Numbered from the stretch's first letter, positions 36,236 through 45,111 are shown. The stretch is 64,000 nucleotides of DNA from Oscillospiraceae bacterium (GCA_902780785.1 CACZGS010000002.1:186001-250000), one strand, 5' to 3'. The notes: a model not told the origin generated them from the letters alone. Made by a program: numbers and translations.

Positions 36236-37600
36236 TCAGGTCTTCCCTTCAGATTTTATCAATCTGTTGATGTATCTGAAGAAGAATATCGGTTCAAGGA
36301 TCTCAAACGGCAGCAGGACGATGATATTAGCAAGAACTACGCCGATCATCCCTCCTGTTAACTGGACGAAAACCCATGCAAGAGGAATATCCAGAACTGC
36401 TGCAAGAGTCATTAAGATAACCTGGGGCTTAAAATATGAGAACCCGTTCCCTATCGCCGTATTTACGTTATGAACGAGGAATATAAAGCCCGATAATGCG
36501 AAGATAACTGCGTAAGTCGTAGTTACTGTAATGGCATCTTCTTTGAGCCAGAAATTAACGACAGGCTGCAATACCAGTACGATCGCAAGAAGCACCAAAA
36601 GCGCTAAAACACTGAATCCTAAGAGAAATTTATACGCCTTTTTGATCCATTCATAGCGTTTCTCGACCTGTGCTTTGGTTACTGCAGACCAGATCGGGAT
36701 CAAGACAAGCGAACAGATGGCTGCTACGGAGTTAAATATCTTGAAATAGACCTGATATTCAACAACGGCCGCAGGTCCGCAGAATGCTGTGATCAGGAAC
36801 TCGTTCGTAGATGAGATAACCATGAAGATCAACTGGAGCCATAGGAGTGTCAGACCGATCTTAAGTACTGCTTTTGTAGTGTCTTTGGACCAGAATTTAA
36901 GTGACGGTCTTACAGCTTTAAGCTTGCCCATGAACAGTATCATGCTGACGACCAGCAAAGGCAGATTTACAGCCAAAATATTGAAATATGAGATTGCGAT
37001 AAACGAAGATTCTGTGTTTCCCGGAGACAGTAATTTAATAACTATGAAGATGATTACATTACTTAAAAACGTAAGAAAATTAACGAGTCCGGATCTCTGG
37101 ATTGCATAAAGGATCGATGTTACGAGCTTTAATACGAACTGTATCAGAACGCCGATAAATACTATCTGAATGGCATATGTAAGCGTTGCTGCCGATAAAT
37201 CTTGCTCGTTGATATGAAGAATATTATTCCAGTTAAGCAGATGGATAACGATGCTTCCGATAATACCGATGATTACAACGACTGCGGCTGATGAGAAATA
37301 TGTTGATGATACAAGTGTCTTGGCTTCCCTGTCATTTTTATCAGCCAATGCCTTGGGAAGCTTATTTCTGAGGCCGTTTCCGATACCGAGATCGAAAACC
37401 AGAACCCAGTTAATGATCGATAAGATCGTGTACCAGACGCCTAATATGTCGTCATTTCCGAAGAATTTGAGATACGCGGGCAGCAAAAACAGCGTCAAAA
37501 GCATCGATCCGCCCTTTACCAGGAACGCACCGAGGATATTGATCAGAATATTCTTGTTGTTCTTAACAGCACCAAGAAGGCTGTCTTTACTAAGTTTCAC
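36236..37600 (-). CDS. Polysaccharide flippase-like membrane protein (MATE/Wzx superfamily)
   Basis: 454 residues with about twelve hydrophobic helices and MOP-superfamily features: an N-terminal NILGAFLVKGGSMLLTLFLLPAYLKFFG and WYTILSIINWVLVFDLGIGNGLRNKLPKALA. Such proteins flip lipid-linked sugars in O-antigen, teichoic acid or exopolysaccharide synthesis, but no glycosyltransferase genes are adjacent. The start is GTG 37600 with AAAGG 8 bases upstream. It stands alone between the Fic gene and a toxin-antitoxin pair, as expected for accessory DNA. Confidence 0.85.
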   Translation of the reverse strand: MKLSKDSLLGAVKNNKNILINILGAFLVKGGSMLLTLFLLPAYLKFFGNDDILGVWYTILSIINWVLVFDLGIGNGLRNKLPKALADKNDREAKTLVSSTYFSSAAVVVIIGIIGSIVIHLLNWNNILHINEQDLSAATLTYAIQIVFIGVLIQFVLKLVTSILYAIQRSGLVNFLTFLSNVIIFIVIKLLSPGNTESSFIAISYFNILAVNLPLLVVSMILFMGKLKAVRPSLKFWSKDTTKAVLKIGLTLLWLQLIFMVISSTNEFLITAFCGPAAVVEYQVYFKIFNSVAAICSLVLIPIWSAVTKAQVEKRYEWIKKAYKFLLGFSVLALLVLLAIVLVLQPVVNFWLKEDAITVTTTYAVIFALSGFIFLVHNVNTAIGNGFSYFKPQVILMTLAAVLDIPLAWVFVQLTGGMIGVVLANIIVLLPFEILEPIFFFRYINRLIKSEGKT

Positions 37601-37704
37601 GACTTCTGCCTTTCATCAAAACAGGGGAGTTCCCCTCCCCTATCTTATCAGAGTTGTAATTATCTAATTATTTATATTTATAGTCAATGTGAAAAAAGAT
37701 GAAT

Positions 37705-38034
37705 TTATCTGATATATCTTTTTAATTCATCGTAGAAATTTTCGCGTGTTCCGGCTAATATCACGATGATCATTTTTGGTTCATCGTTTCCGTTTGCATT
37801 TTCGAACTCAATGGTATAAGCCAACTCATAGTTGGTTTTACAATAGTAGATATCGTAGCAGCGAATACCTTTAAGATCACCTTTTTTCTCAGGTGAAACA
37901 AACGGATTTTGCAGTATATTGTCTATCGCTTTTTTATATAGTTGAATCAGGTTATTGTCTTTTAATTTCTTGAAATATTTGGCAGCTGCCGGTGATATAC
38001 GCAGATTGTCCTTGGTCAATCGCGGCATATTCAC
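37705..38034 (-). CDS. RelE/ParE-superfamily toxin
   Basis: 109 residues. Features are the N-terminal LRISPAAAKYFKKLKDNNLIQLYKKAI helices, a GDLKGIRCYDIYYCKTNYELAYTIEF strand region and VILAGTRENFYDELKRYI at the end, typical of the RelE/YafQ/YhaV group. Such toxins usually cut mRNA in the ribosome or act on gyrase (ParE). The start overlaps the antitoxin stop by 4 bases (ATGA). Specific activity cannot be assigned. Confidence 0.85.
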   Translation of the reverse strand: MNMPRLTKDNLRISPAAAKYFKKLKDNNLIQLYKKAIDNILQNPFVSPEKKGDLKGIRCYDIYYCKTNYELAYTIEFENANGNDEPKMIIVILAGTRENFYDELKRYIR

Positions 38035-38396
38035 TCCTTTGACTTAAATACATCATCGTATGTGTAGTATTCGCCTGTGCCCTGAGCGATCTCTTTTGCT
38101 TCTTTAAGCAACGATTCAATCCCGGGTCTTATCTTTGCTTGTCTCTTTTTGAATTCATCCAATAATTCCTGGCCTGAAAAGCCTTCTACGATCAATTCGG
38201 TTAATATCTGCTCGGCAAATTCTCCGCTGTCTTCATTTTTCGCAGGCTGGATCACTAAAAAACCGTCACCCATTGTACATATAGCATCTTTATCGAAACC
38301 CAGATCAATAAAGAACTTCTGCGGTATCGTGAATTGTCTTTTTGATGTTATTTTTACTCTCTTCTGTGTAGGTAAAAGATTAGTTGCTATAGCCAT
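38031..38396 (-). CDS. AbrB/SpoVT-type antitoxin with Fic-shared C-terminal module
   Basis: 121 residues. Residues about 13-52 (VKITSKRQFTIPQKFFIDLGFDKDAICTMGDGFLVIQP) form a swapped-hairpin AbrB DNA-binding domain. Residues 61-103 (AEQILTELIVEGFSGQELLDEF ... ESLLKEAKEIA) are helical and would be expected to bind the toxin; this part is roughly half identical to residues 111-153 of the Fic protein at 34428. An AbrB antitoxin with a RelE-type toxin parallels PrlF-YhaV. AGGTGATAAT precedes the ATG and a strong promoter with direct repeats lies upstream. Confidence 0.85.
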   Translation of the reverse strand: MAIATNLLPTQKRVKITSKRQFTIPQKFFIDLGFDKDAICTMGDGFLVIQPAKNEDSGEFAEQILTELIVEGFSGQELLDEFKKRQAKIRPGIESLLKEAKEIAQGTGEYYTYDDVFKSKE

Positions 38397-38419
38397 ATTA
38401 TCACCTCATATTACTATCA

Positions 38420-38445
38420 TTGTTTCCTTGTTCCTTGTTTCCTTG
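38420..38445. promoter_or_regulatory. Direct-repeat operator of the toxin-antitoxin operon
   Basis: On the plus strand TTGTTTCC, TTGTTCC, TTGTTTCC, TTG follow one another directly. On the coding strand they begin next to the -10 box and cover the transcription start, fitting autoregulation by the AbrB antitoxin. Confidence 0.6.
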
Positions 38446-38474
38446 ATTATAACAAAAGGACTTCTTCCCTTCAA
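38446..38474 (-). promoter_or_regulatory. Toxin-antitoxin promoter
   Basis: Minus strand: TTGAAG (38474-38469), a 17-base spacer and a perfect TATAAT (38451-38446). Confidence 0.75.
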
Positions 38475-38551
38475 CTCATCATTTTTCTCATTTCTCGCTC
38501 TTTTGAGGTATTATATTGCTTGTGGATAATAGAATTTTTCGGAGGTTATAG

Positions 38552-39874
38552 ATGAAAACAGTTAAGGAGATTATCTCTTCCCTGCTGATATTGGCTTTTG
38601 TCTTATCGATTGCGTCATGCAATAAGACGAATCCTGAGGATATTGCAACAACAGCTGATACTTATGCCAAGTGTGTTCAGTATATGGATGCCGAAAGGAT
38701 CCTTTATAATACCGAGCCGGTCGAAGAGGCTGTGTCAGATGCTTTCAAGAAGAAGCTTACGCTCACAGATGACGATTACGATCAGGCTGACATCAAATCT
38801 ATCATCGGTCAGACGATCGAATACACTATCAATAATGATTCCATTGTGATCAACGGCAAGACCGCCAGCCTGGATGTTTCTTTTAAGAGAATTAAGTATG
38901 AGGCTGCATTCAATAATCTTGTAGGTCTTAAAGATGCTCATCTTAAGGCTCTGAACGACTGCAAAGAGAGCTTTGATACAACGATCAACATTACGCTCAA
39001 TAAGCAGGATGACGGCCGCTGGCTTGCTTCTGCAGATACTCTCGCTAAGTTTGACGAGCTTTATTCTTTCCTGGATGCTAAATATGACTTTACGCCTGAC
39101 ACACCGGACATTTTCGACAGCACGACGTGGCTCTTCAGCAAGGATAGAAACTATGAGAACACCAAGTGCATCGAGCTCGATATCTGGTTCAAATATGATC
39201 CTGAACAAGAATTCTACTACACCGTTTCCAAGAACGGCGAAGAGCTCTATAAGAGCGAGCCTGAGGCCACGACAGACATATTCTTCAGAGCTAAATACGA
39301 TAAGTCGTTAGGCGCCAAGACAAACAGCAAGGGCTATCTCGACCAGGGCTTCTATAACATTAAGATCTACCGTAAAGATGGTCTTCTTATGGCTGACGAG
39401 ACTACTAAAGTTATCGTTGACGGTGCCAAGGGTTCGCCTGAGATCACATCTGCTCCTAAGGGCGCTTCATATTCCATTAAGGATCCTTCATTTGCTTCGA
39501 TCAAGAGCCTCGGCTGGTGGGATTATTCAGGCACGCTCTTATCTGACGGAATTTACTGCTTCAATACGAAGACTTTGGCATTTTCCATTGAGCTCTTAAG
39601 CGATGCGCCTTCGGTCTATTACGCTTATTATTTCGTGCCCGGCGAAAATGCAAGCACAAAGAACATCGACTATTCCAAGCCCGTATATTCCAATACGATC
39701 GAGCAGTTCATCTATATCGACGGAACGACGTTCTTTAATTTCGATTATGAGCCTGAGACAATCGAAGTCGGTACATATGTCCTTGTCATCGCGAAAGATG
39801 CATTCAGCGTTGATAAGCCTTATGTAACGGCAACATGCAAGATAATTCCCCAGACATCAGACGAATTCGTCTAA
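38552..39874 (+). CDS. Hypothetical lipoprotein
   Basis: 440 residues. The signal peptide ends in lipobox LSIASC (Cys23). The first mature part (DTYAKCVQYMDAERIL ... YTINNDSIVINGKTASLDVSFK) looks like a DUF5105/NTF2-like cystatin-type fold, followed by Ig-like strand-rich segments. I do not recognise a named family. TTCGGAGG precedes ATG 38552. It is transcribed away from the toxin-antitoxin operon and ends at a bidirectional terminator. Confidence 0.75.
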   Translation: MKTVKEIISSLLILAFVLSIASCNKTNPEDIATTADTYAKCVQYMDAERILYNTEPVEEAVSDAFKKKLTLTDDDYDQADIKSIIGQTIEYTINNDSIVINGKTASLDVSFKRIKYEAAFNNLVGLKDAHLKALNDCKESFDTTINITLNKQDDGRWLASADTLAKFDELYSFLDAKYDFTPDTPDIFDSTTWLFSKDRNYENTKCIELDIWFKYDPEQEFYYTVSKNGEELYKSEPEATTDIFFRAKYDKSLGAKTNSKGYLDQGFYNIKIYRKDGLLMADETTKVIVDGAKGSPEITSAPKGASYSIKDPSFASIKSLGWWDYSGTLLSDGIYCFNTKTLAFSIELLSDAPSVYYAYYFVPGENASTKNIDYSKPVYSNTIEQFIYIDGTTFFNFDYEPETIEVGTYVLVIAKDAFSVDKPYVTATCKIIPQTSDEFV

Positions 39875-39901
39875 TAAAGAAAACCGAATATGAATAAAGG
39901 A

Positions 39902-39930
39902 AAAAGGGTCTTATTTATTAAGACCCTTTT
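39902..39930. terminator. Bidirectional terminator, overlapping a minus-strand CDS end
   Basis: AAAAGGGTCTTA pairs with TAAGACCCTTTT around TTTAT. It serves the plus-strand lipoprotein. On the minus strand the hairpin includes the last codons (GLNK-stop) of the oxidoreductase gene. Confidence 0.85.
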
Positions 39931-41098
39931 CTAATGCCGGATTAATGATGTCCTTGATAATGAACTCTGCGGTCGCATCGATGTTATCGTAAGGAACGAT
40001 CTTTGGAAGCGTTACGCCGAATGCCTTTTCAGATTTGCGGATAAGAGCATCCGTATAGATAAGACAGCCGTTCCTGATATCTTCGACACCGTCCAAAGCC
40101 AGAGATTCACGGTTCTTAGAGATCATGTCATCAAGAGAGAATACGCTCTCATCGATGTGGCATGTGGGCTCGTCCGTTGTACCGTCAACGATTACCGGGA
40201 ATCCGCCGATATTGCCGAATACACCCGGCGAGAAGAACTTCATCTTAGTATTCTCACGTAAAGCCGTTAAGATGCAGTTGATGATGTCGAAATTAGATGA
40301 AGCATTCATCATGTTGCGCTTGGAATCAGTAGGCATCGTGATAACGCACTTCTTAAGGATATCATCCTGGTCGAGCTTGATCTCCTCACCGTTATAAGAA
40401 GCCTTGAGGAGCTGCTCCAAGCCTTCGTTCTGGCCTTCCTTGCTGATTACAACATCGTGGAAATGTGCCGTAGCGATATCAACATCGATATTCCAGAAAT
40501 CAGATATGCCGAGTTCATTTGCGATAGCGAACTTAAGGCGAGGCAGCAAGTGATTCAAGTTGCCTGAACCGAAGTCAGGATAAGCAACTCCGCTTGATTT
40601 GAGCCACGGGATCGTGCCGTCGGAATAGGAAGTATTGATAACAATGCCCTTCCCTTCTGCCTTTGTATAAGCAAGCATGATGTTCCTAATATATTTGATA
40701 GCTAGAGGAGTCCAGATGCCGTAAGCACGGATATTCTTCCATGAGATGGAACCGTACTTAAGGCCGGGATAAACGCGGCTGGAATTGACGATAAAGTCAG
40801 GCTGGTATTTGGCAATGAGATTAGCAATGGAATCAACGTCATCAAGATTGCAGGTGCCGTCAACGATAACGTTTGTCTTATTCTGGCGTCTGATAAGAGC
40901 AGCAACACGCGCTATGTTAACGTCGCACTGGAGTTTATCTGCATTTCTGCCTGCAACGATGATCTCAAGATGTTCATCGGCTGTCGAGAGAAGATAGCTC
41001 AGAAGATAATTTCCGACGCTTCCAAGGCCTATTATCATGACCTTGATCCTGCCCTCCTGATCGTGCTTTCTGATAAGCTTTAACTTCTCTTCTAACAT
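39911..41098 (-). CDS. NAD(P)-binding Rossmann oxidoreductase-like protein, unknown substrate
   Basis: 395 residues. The N-terminal VMIIGLGSVGNYLLSYLLSTADEHLEIIVAGRNADKL is a Rossmann dinucleotide fold resembling saccharopine-dehydrogenase-like or lactate/malate-type enzymes. The middle (IVINTSYSDGTIPWLKSSGVAYPDFGSGNLNHLLPRL) and FGNIGGFPVIVDG segments have no family that I can name. It is the last of four minus-strand genes with tight spacing (gap of 17 bases, AGGAAGG before ATG), so it probably acts in the same pathway as the epimerase and nucleotidyltransferase. Confidence 0.7.
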   Translation of the reverse strand: MLEEKLKLIRKHDQEGRIKVMIIGLGSVGNYLLSYLLSTADEHLEIIVAGRNADKLQCDVNIARVAALIRRQNKTNVIVDGTCNLDDVDSIANLIAKYQPDFIVNSSRVYPGLKYGSISWKNIRAYGIWTPLAIKYIRNIMLAYTKAEGKGIVINTSYSDGTIPWLKSSGVAYPDFGSGNLNHLLPRLKFAIANELGISDFWNIDVDIATAHFHDVVISKEGQNEGLEQLLKASYNGEEIKLDQDDILKKCVITMPTDSKRNMMNASSNFDIINCILTALRENTKMKFFSPGVFGNIGGFPVIVDGTTDEPTCHIDESVFSLDDMISKNRESLALDGVEDIRNGCLIYTDALIRKSEKAFGVTLPKIVPYDNIDATAEFIIKDIINPALEKGLNK

Positions 41099-41115
41099 AA
41101 CGCTATTCCTTCCTA

Positions 41116-41874
41116 TTAGAGCCCTGCAATAATAAAATCATTTATGGTATTGCAGTTTATCCAGGTCTTCATAGATATTATATCGATAGTCTCGCCATTC
41201 TTGGCAAGTTTTTGGAAATATTCATTTATGAGCACCAGATTGGTACCGGTAAAACGCTCCGGATCGCCGTTCAGAACGAGATCCGAAAGCAGCTCGATAT
41301 CCGTAAACTTCCATATCTGGCCTGAGTTATAGACCGCAGTAAAAGGCTCATCGATCTTAAGCTGGCCGTGTGCCGTATCGTAGATGTAGTGCGGAACGTT
41401 TTCGAGATCATAGTAAAGCGCAACAGCCTTATTAGCCTTGATAGCTTCGCTGTTGATAGTAATAACGCTGTTCTTAGTTCCTGCAACGCTCGAAAAGCTC
41501 TCGTCGTCAACAAACAGGTCTCCTTCAGCGAACAATACCTCAGTGATGTCTTTACCATATATCTTAAGCGCCGCATCAAGGCCGAGATAAAGGCTCCAGC
41601 CTGAACCGTATTCTGCGTACTGTTCGTTATTTACGAGCATGACCTTTTCGCTGAATTCGGAAGGAAGATTATTGTTAATGTAATCCTCAAGCTCGTTAAT
41701 GAGGAACCCGCCGACTACAACAAAGAGATCGTAATCTTTTGCCTGTGTGAGCATGTGATTAAGAAGTGTCTTTGCGGGGTCTTCCCTGTTGTAAATGCAC
41801 TTAACGGTGGGCTTTCCGATGCTCTCGGAAAACCTTGTCGCCGAACCTGCTACTGTAGTAAGAAATACTCTCAT
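41116..41874 (-). CDS. Nucleotidyltransferase of GT-A fold
   Basis: 252 residues. The N-terminus VFLTTVAGSATRFSESIGKPTVKCIY is a variant of the NTP-transferase signature (AGxGxRfxxxT-PKP), and VLFAEGDLFVDD supplies the metal-binding Asp. The length is near that of LicC- or CMP-kdo-type cytidylyltransferases rather than RmlA. It presumably activates a small sugar, alcohol or phosphonate with a nucleotide; the substrate is not known. It overlaps the epimerase stop by 4 bases. Confidence 0.75.
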   Translation of the reverse strand: MRVFLTTVAGSATRFSESIGKPTVKCIYNREDPAKTLLNHMLTQAKDYDLFVVVGGFLINELEDYINNNLPSEFSEKVMLVNNEQYAEYGSGWSLYLGLDAALKIYGKDITEVLFAEGDLFVDDESFSSVAGTKNSVITINSEAIKANKAVALYYDLENVPHYIYDTAHGQLKIDEPFTAVYNSGQIWKFTDIELLSDLVLNGDPERFTGTNLVLINEYFQKLAKNGETIDIISMKTWINCNTINDFIIAGL

Positions 41875-42866
41875 CCGTTCTTCCTAAAATCGATGATCAT
41901 ATCGATTCCTTCTTCTAATGTGATCTTCGGAGCCCAGCCTGTTCTGGTCCTGAGCTTCTCTGTGGAAAGCACTCTTCTTACAGGATCTGACTCTCTGTAG
42001 CCTTCGAAAGTGATCTCAGGATTGTCTATTCCGAGCTTGCCTGCGATAAGAGCAACAAGTTCAAGGATAGAGATCTCCTCTTCTGTTGCAACGTTGTAAA
42101 CGCTTCCGTCCATTGCATCCGGGTGCTCAAGAAGGTGCAGTACAGCGTCGCACGAATCGATGTTATGAAGGAACGTTCTCTTGTTAACCTTGGAATTTTC
42201 GAGCAATACGACCTTGCCGTCATTAATAAGGCTGTTAACGATATGAGGCAGGATGTGCTTTGCAAAGCGCTCATTCTTGCTGTAAACGTTCGCAAATCTC
42301 AAAGACGCGCCACGGATCTTGCCGTTATCAACGGCATCCTTCATGAAGAACTCAGTAAGTAGCTTGCCTGTCGCATAAGATGTTCTTTGGCTGTGCTCAG
42401 CATCTGACATGAGAAGATAATCGGATTCCTTAACGCCGCCTTCCTTGAAGGACTGCATGGAATAAACTTCGGAGGTTGAGCAGTTAATATAAGCATCAGC
42501 GCCGACTGATATTGCCTGCTCAAGGAAAGCCTTCATGCCGAGAAGGTTTGTGTCAAATGTTGTATATACGTGATAGAAATATTCTGTATGTACGACTGCA
42601 GCACAGTTGATATAGAAGACCTTGTCGAAGTCCTTCTTCTTTGACACAACAAGATATTCGATCTCAGCCATCTGGGCCGTGTTGTTGATGTCATATTGGA
42701 AGAAAGTAAATCTGTCATCGTCGATAACGTCTGAGACGGTATCAATGGAGGAACAGAAGAAATTATCGAATCCAATGACACTGCCCTTGTTGCCGTTAAG
42801 GATCTGTCTTACTAATTCATTACCGGTCATGCCGGTTACGCCGCTGATCACATAAAGATTATTCAT
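41871..42866 (-). CDS. NAD-dependent epimerase/dehydratase (extended SDR)
   Basis: 331 residues. The Rossmann motif GVTGMTG lies at the N-terminus and the YATGK catalytic Tyr-Lys pair appears in RTSYATGKLLTEFF. A Ser/Thr in the preceding INCSTSEVYS completes the SDR triad. Extended SDRs act on nucleotide sugars or related acyl groups. The frame stays open to GTG 42875, but that codon lies in the GGAG ribosome-binding site, so ATG 42866 was chosen; it lies 5 bases after the phosphoesterase stop. Confidence 0.85.
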   Translation of the reverse strand: MNNLYVISGVTGMTGNELVRQILNGNKGSVIGFDNFFCSSIDTVSDVIDDDRFTFFQYDINNTAQMAEIEYLVVSKKKDFDKVFYINCAAVVHTEYFYHVYTTFDTNLLGMKAFLEQAISVGADAYINCSTSEVYSMQSFKEGGVKESDYLLMSDAEHSQRTSYATGKLLTEFFMKDAVDNGKIRGASLRFANVYSKNERFAKHILPHIVNSLINDGKVVLLENSKVNKRTFLHNIDSCDAVLHLLEHPDAMDGSVYNVATEEEISILELVALIAGKLGIDNPEITFEGYRESDPVRRVLSTEKLRTRTGWAPKITLEEGIDMIIDFRKNG

Positions 42867-42871
42867 ATTGA

Positions 42872-43615
42872 TCACACTCCGTTTGTTAATCTCTCACTAT
42901 AAAAAGGATCTACCTGATCGTTATACAGGCTCTGCTCAAATTTTACATCATAAGGCACCGAAATGAGGCTTACACCCTTCTCTGTATCAAGGATAGCATA
43001 CTGAGCCTTGGGATTATGGTTTCTGGGCTGCCCTACACTGCCCGGATTAATGAATACAACTTTTTTCTTGTTGCGCATAGAAGGATTATCGCATTTATAG
43101 AACTTATCGAAAACATGCGTATAGTGGCTGTGTCCGGATAAGACATAATCGTACCCTTCATAGCCCTCCCAGGCACCATCAGAGCCGTTTGCGGCATCAG
43201 GATGGATAGATTTCCAATAATGATCAGTAAGGCTTCCATGGACAGCCAGGAACATCTTCCCTTCAAGCTCAAATTCAGCCTTACCGGATTTGCCTTCCAT
43301 GTTTTTCAGATAAGCAAAAGTCTCTGGTGTCAGTTGGGATTTGGTATATTTAGCTGACAAAACGCCTCTCTCTGTCGAGAAATGCGCATAATCATCTTCC
43401 ATAATCGATTGTTCGTGATTGCCCCAGATATTGCATACAACGGGAATATCAATTTCCCTGATCATCGAAATGACCTCGTTAGAACGCATTCCGTAGTTAA
43501 TAAGATCGCCCAAAAGCGCAATATAATCAGGCGTACCATTCGCCCTGATATCATTTAAGACGCTCTCCAAAGCGGATACATTTCCATGTATATCCGATAG
43601 AATTGCAATTCTCAT
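42872..43615 (-). CDS. Calcineurin-like metallophosphoesterase
   Basis: 247 residues with the complete phosphoesterase metal-binding set: SDIHGN (Asp8, His10), GDLINYG, GNHE and GHSHYTH. The YfcE/MJ0936-like architecture is a small cytoplasmic phosphodiesterase or phosphatase. It heads the four-gene operon, so it may hydrolyse a phosphorylated pathway intermediate. A weak GGTGG precedes the ATG. Confidence 0.9.
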   Translation of the reverse strand: MRIAILSDIHGNVSALESVLNDIRANGTPDYIALLGDLINYGMRSNEVISMIREIDIPVVCNIWGNHEQSIMEDDYAHFSTERGVLSAKYTKSQLTPETFAYLKNMEGKSGKAEFELEGKMFLAVHGSLTDHYWKSIHPDAANGSDGAWEGYEGYDYVLSGHSHYTHVFDKFYKCDNPSMRNKKKVVFINPGSVGQPRNHNPKAQYAILDTEKGVSLISVPYDVKFEQSLYNDQVDPFYSERLTNGV

Positions 43616-43711
43616 ATAACCAAATACACCACCATTTCTTATTTATTAATAATAATATAAAAGGGCGAAATCTCAAAATGGCAGGTGTGGCAATATAAAG
43701 TTTCTGTAATC

Positions 43712-43740
43712 AAAAATAAGAGGTGCCTTTCAGCACCTCT
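43712..43740 (-). terminator. Terminator of the tandem lipoprotein genes
   Basis: On the minus strand AGAGGTGC (43740-43733) pairs with GCACCTCT (43726-43719) around a six-base loop and is followed by TATTTTTG. It lies just after the stop at 43746. Confidence 0.85.
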
Positions 43741-43745
43741 ATTCA

Positions 43746-44396
43746 TTAACTTCCGTGCTGAAAGTTAAGGCATGCTCTCTCAAATTCGACGTTATTGTAT
43801 GCCGGACTGTCTTTTAACATTTTCTGATAATCATCCTCTTCAGCGGCAGGTATGCATAAGACATACTGACCTCTGACATAAAGAACCGTACAGTCAATAG
43901 ATGTGTCTGCATCCGTAAGGAATGAGATCTTGCTGCCTGTTTCGAGGTGTTTGTAATGATAGATATCCATATCAAGTTCAATGATATAGACATTGTATTT
44001 GTACCAAGGTTCTTCCTTTTCATCAGAAGGAGCTTCGGAATAATCGTAATTGATCCTGAAATAATCTTTGATACCTGAGAGTGCATTCTTAGACGCAAGT
44101 TCAGGATCCATCTGGGTTTTAAGGAGCTTGTGTCCGTCGTGCTTAGGATCAAATTCCGTTGTATAGAATTTATCTGTAATCTCATCCAAGGTTTGTTTGA
44201 TCATCTCATCGTACTTAAGTTCCAAAGATGTTTCGACCGGTTCTGTGGTTTCTTCAGTAGCTTCAGTAGTTTCTTCTGTAGTTTCTGTAACTGTTGTCTC
44301 TTCTGAAGTTGTTGTTACGCTTGTCTCAGTTGTATTGCAAGCAGCAAGACCAAATAAAACTGTGCATGCTAATACTGTTGATATAACCTTTTTCAT
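43746..44396 (-). CDS. Lipoprotein, tandem copy 2
   Basis: 216 residues. The signal peptide ends in LFGLAAC. A Thr/Glu-rich low-complexity linker (about 22-55) leads to a mature domain with YKHLETGSKISFLTD and VRGQYVLCIPA, which match YKNLKTGGMITFFDG and NKQYVLCIHA in the upstream gene. The pair arose by tandem duplication. Function unknown; the fold looks like a small alpha/beta domain on a flexible stem. Confidence 0.75.
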   Translation of the reverse strand: MKKVISTVLACTVLFGLAACNTTETSVTTTSEETTVTETTEETTEATEETTEPVETSLELKYDEMIKQTLDEITDKFYTTEFDPKHDGHKLLKTQMDPELASKNALSGIKDYFRINYDYSEAPSDEKEEPWYKYNVYIIELDMDIYHYKHLETGSKISFLTDADTSIDCTVLYVRGQYVLCIPAAEEDDYQKMLKDSPAYNNVEFERACLNFQHGS

Positions 44397-44418
44397 TATT
44401 TATTGCCCCTCAGATTTA

Positions 44419-45099
44419 TTATGTCATTCCAATAAAGGCTTCATATCCCTTTTGAGCATTACCTAATGTAAACTCAGGCATAGTCTCCTCAATGGTCTTA
44501 TCATCTTTTATATAATCACTCGCATGAATGCATAATACATATTGCTTATTAATGGCTGTTACTACAGCAGCATTAGTAGAGTATCCATCGAAGAATGTTA
44601 TCATGCCGCCAGTCTTTAGATTCTTATACATATCTGAAGTCGTATCGACTTCGAAAATGTAAATTTCAACTTTCAATTCTCTGATGGTATCATTGCCGTC
44701 TGTTTGGATATCATATCGATCTATATAAGCAAAATTATTGATTCCCTTTGCCTGATTCTTCTCAGCAGTAGAAGAATCCATATACTTCAGGTTCAGATAG
44801 TTTTTATAATCACTGCCAAGACCTGTTACCGTTATAGCGACAACCTCATCGAGATTTAAAAGGAGATCGCCTTCGTTCTTAGCGAATGTAGGAACAGTCG
44901 TTGTCTCTACAACATATTCTGTAGATGCTGTTTCTGATTCGCTTGTTGTTGTAGTTGTTTCAGTCTCTTCAATCTCTTTTTCAGCTTTTACATCATCTGA
45001 TTTTTCCCTGTCGCCTTTTCTTTTGTTATCGTTGAGATCACATGAAGCAAAGCATACTAACATCGCGCAGGCTAATAAGCCACTTACAAATTTTTTCAT
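44419..45099 (-). CDS. Lipoprotein, tandem copy 1
   Basis: 226 residues. The signal peptide ends in LVCFASC. An acidic/Thr-rich stem (about 24-65) precedes a domain homologous to the next gene, with which it is transcribed (22-base gap). The frame is open to TTG 45114, but GGGGGAAG just before supports ATG 45099. A hairpin with a T-run lies immediately upstream of this ribosome-binding site. Confidence 0.75.
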   Translation of the reverse strand: MKKFVSGLLACAMLVCFASCDLNDNKRKGDREKSDDVKAEKEIEETETTTTTSESETASTEYVVETTTVPTFAKNEGDLLLNLDEVVAITVTGLGSDYKNYLNLKYMDSSTAEKNQAKGINNFAYIDRYDIQTDGNDTIRELKVEIYIFEVDTTSDMYKNLKTGGMITFFDGYSTNAAVVTAINKQYVLCIHASDYIKDDKTIEETMPEFTLGNAQKGYEAFIGMT

Positions 45100-45111
45100 T
45101 TCTACTTCCCC

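Noticed and set aside
34428..38396. Transposase or integrase that might have carried the Fic/toxin-antitoxin island
   Set aside because: No frame shows transposase or recombinase motifs and I found no flanking target duplication.
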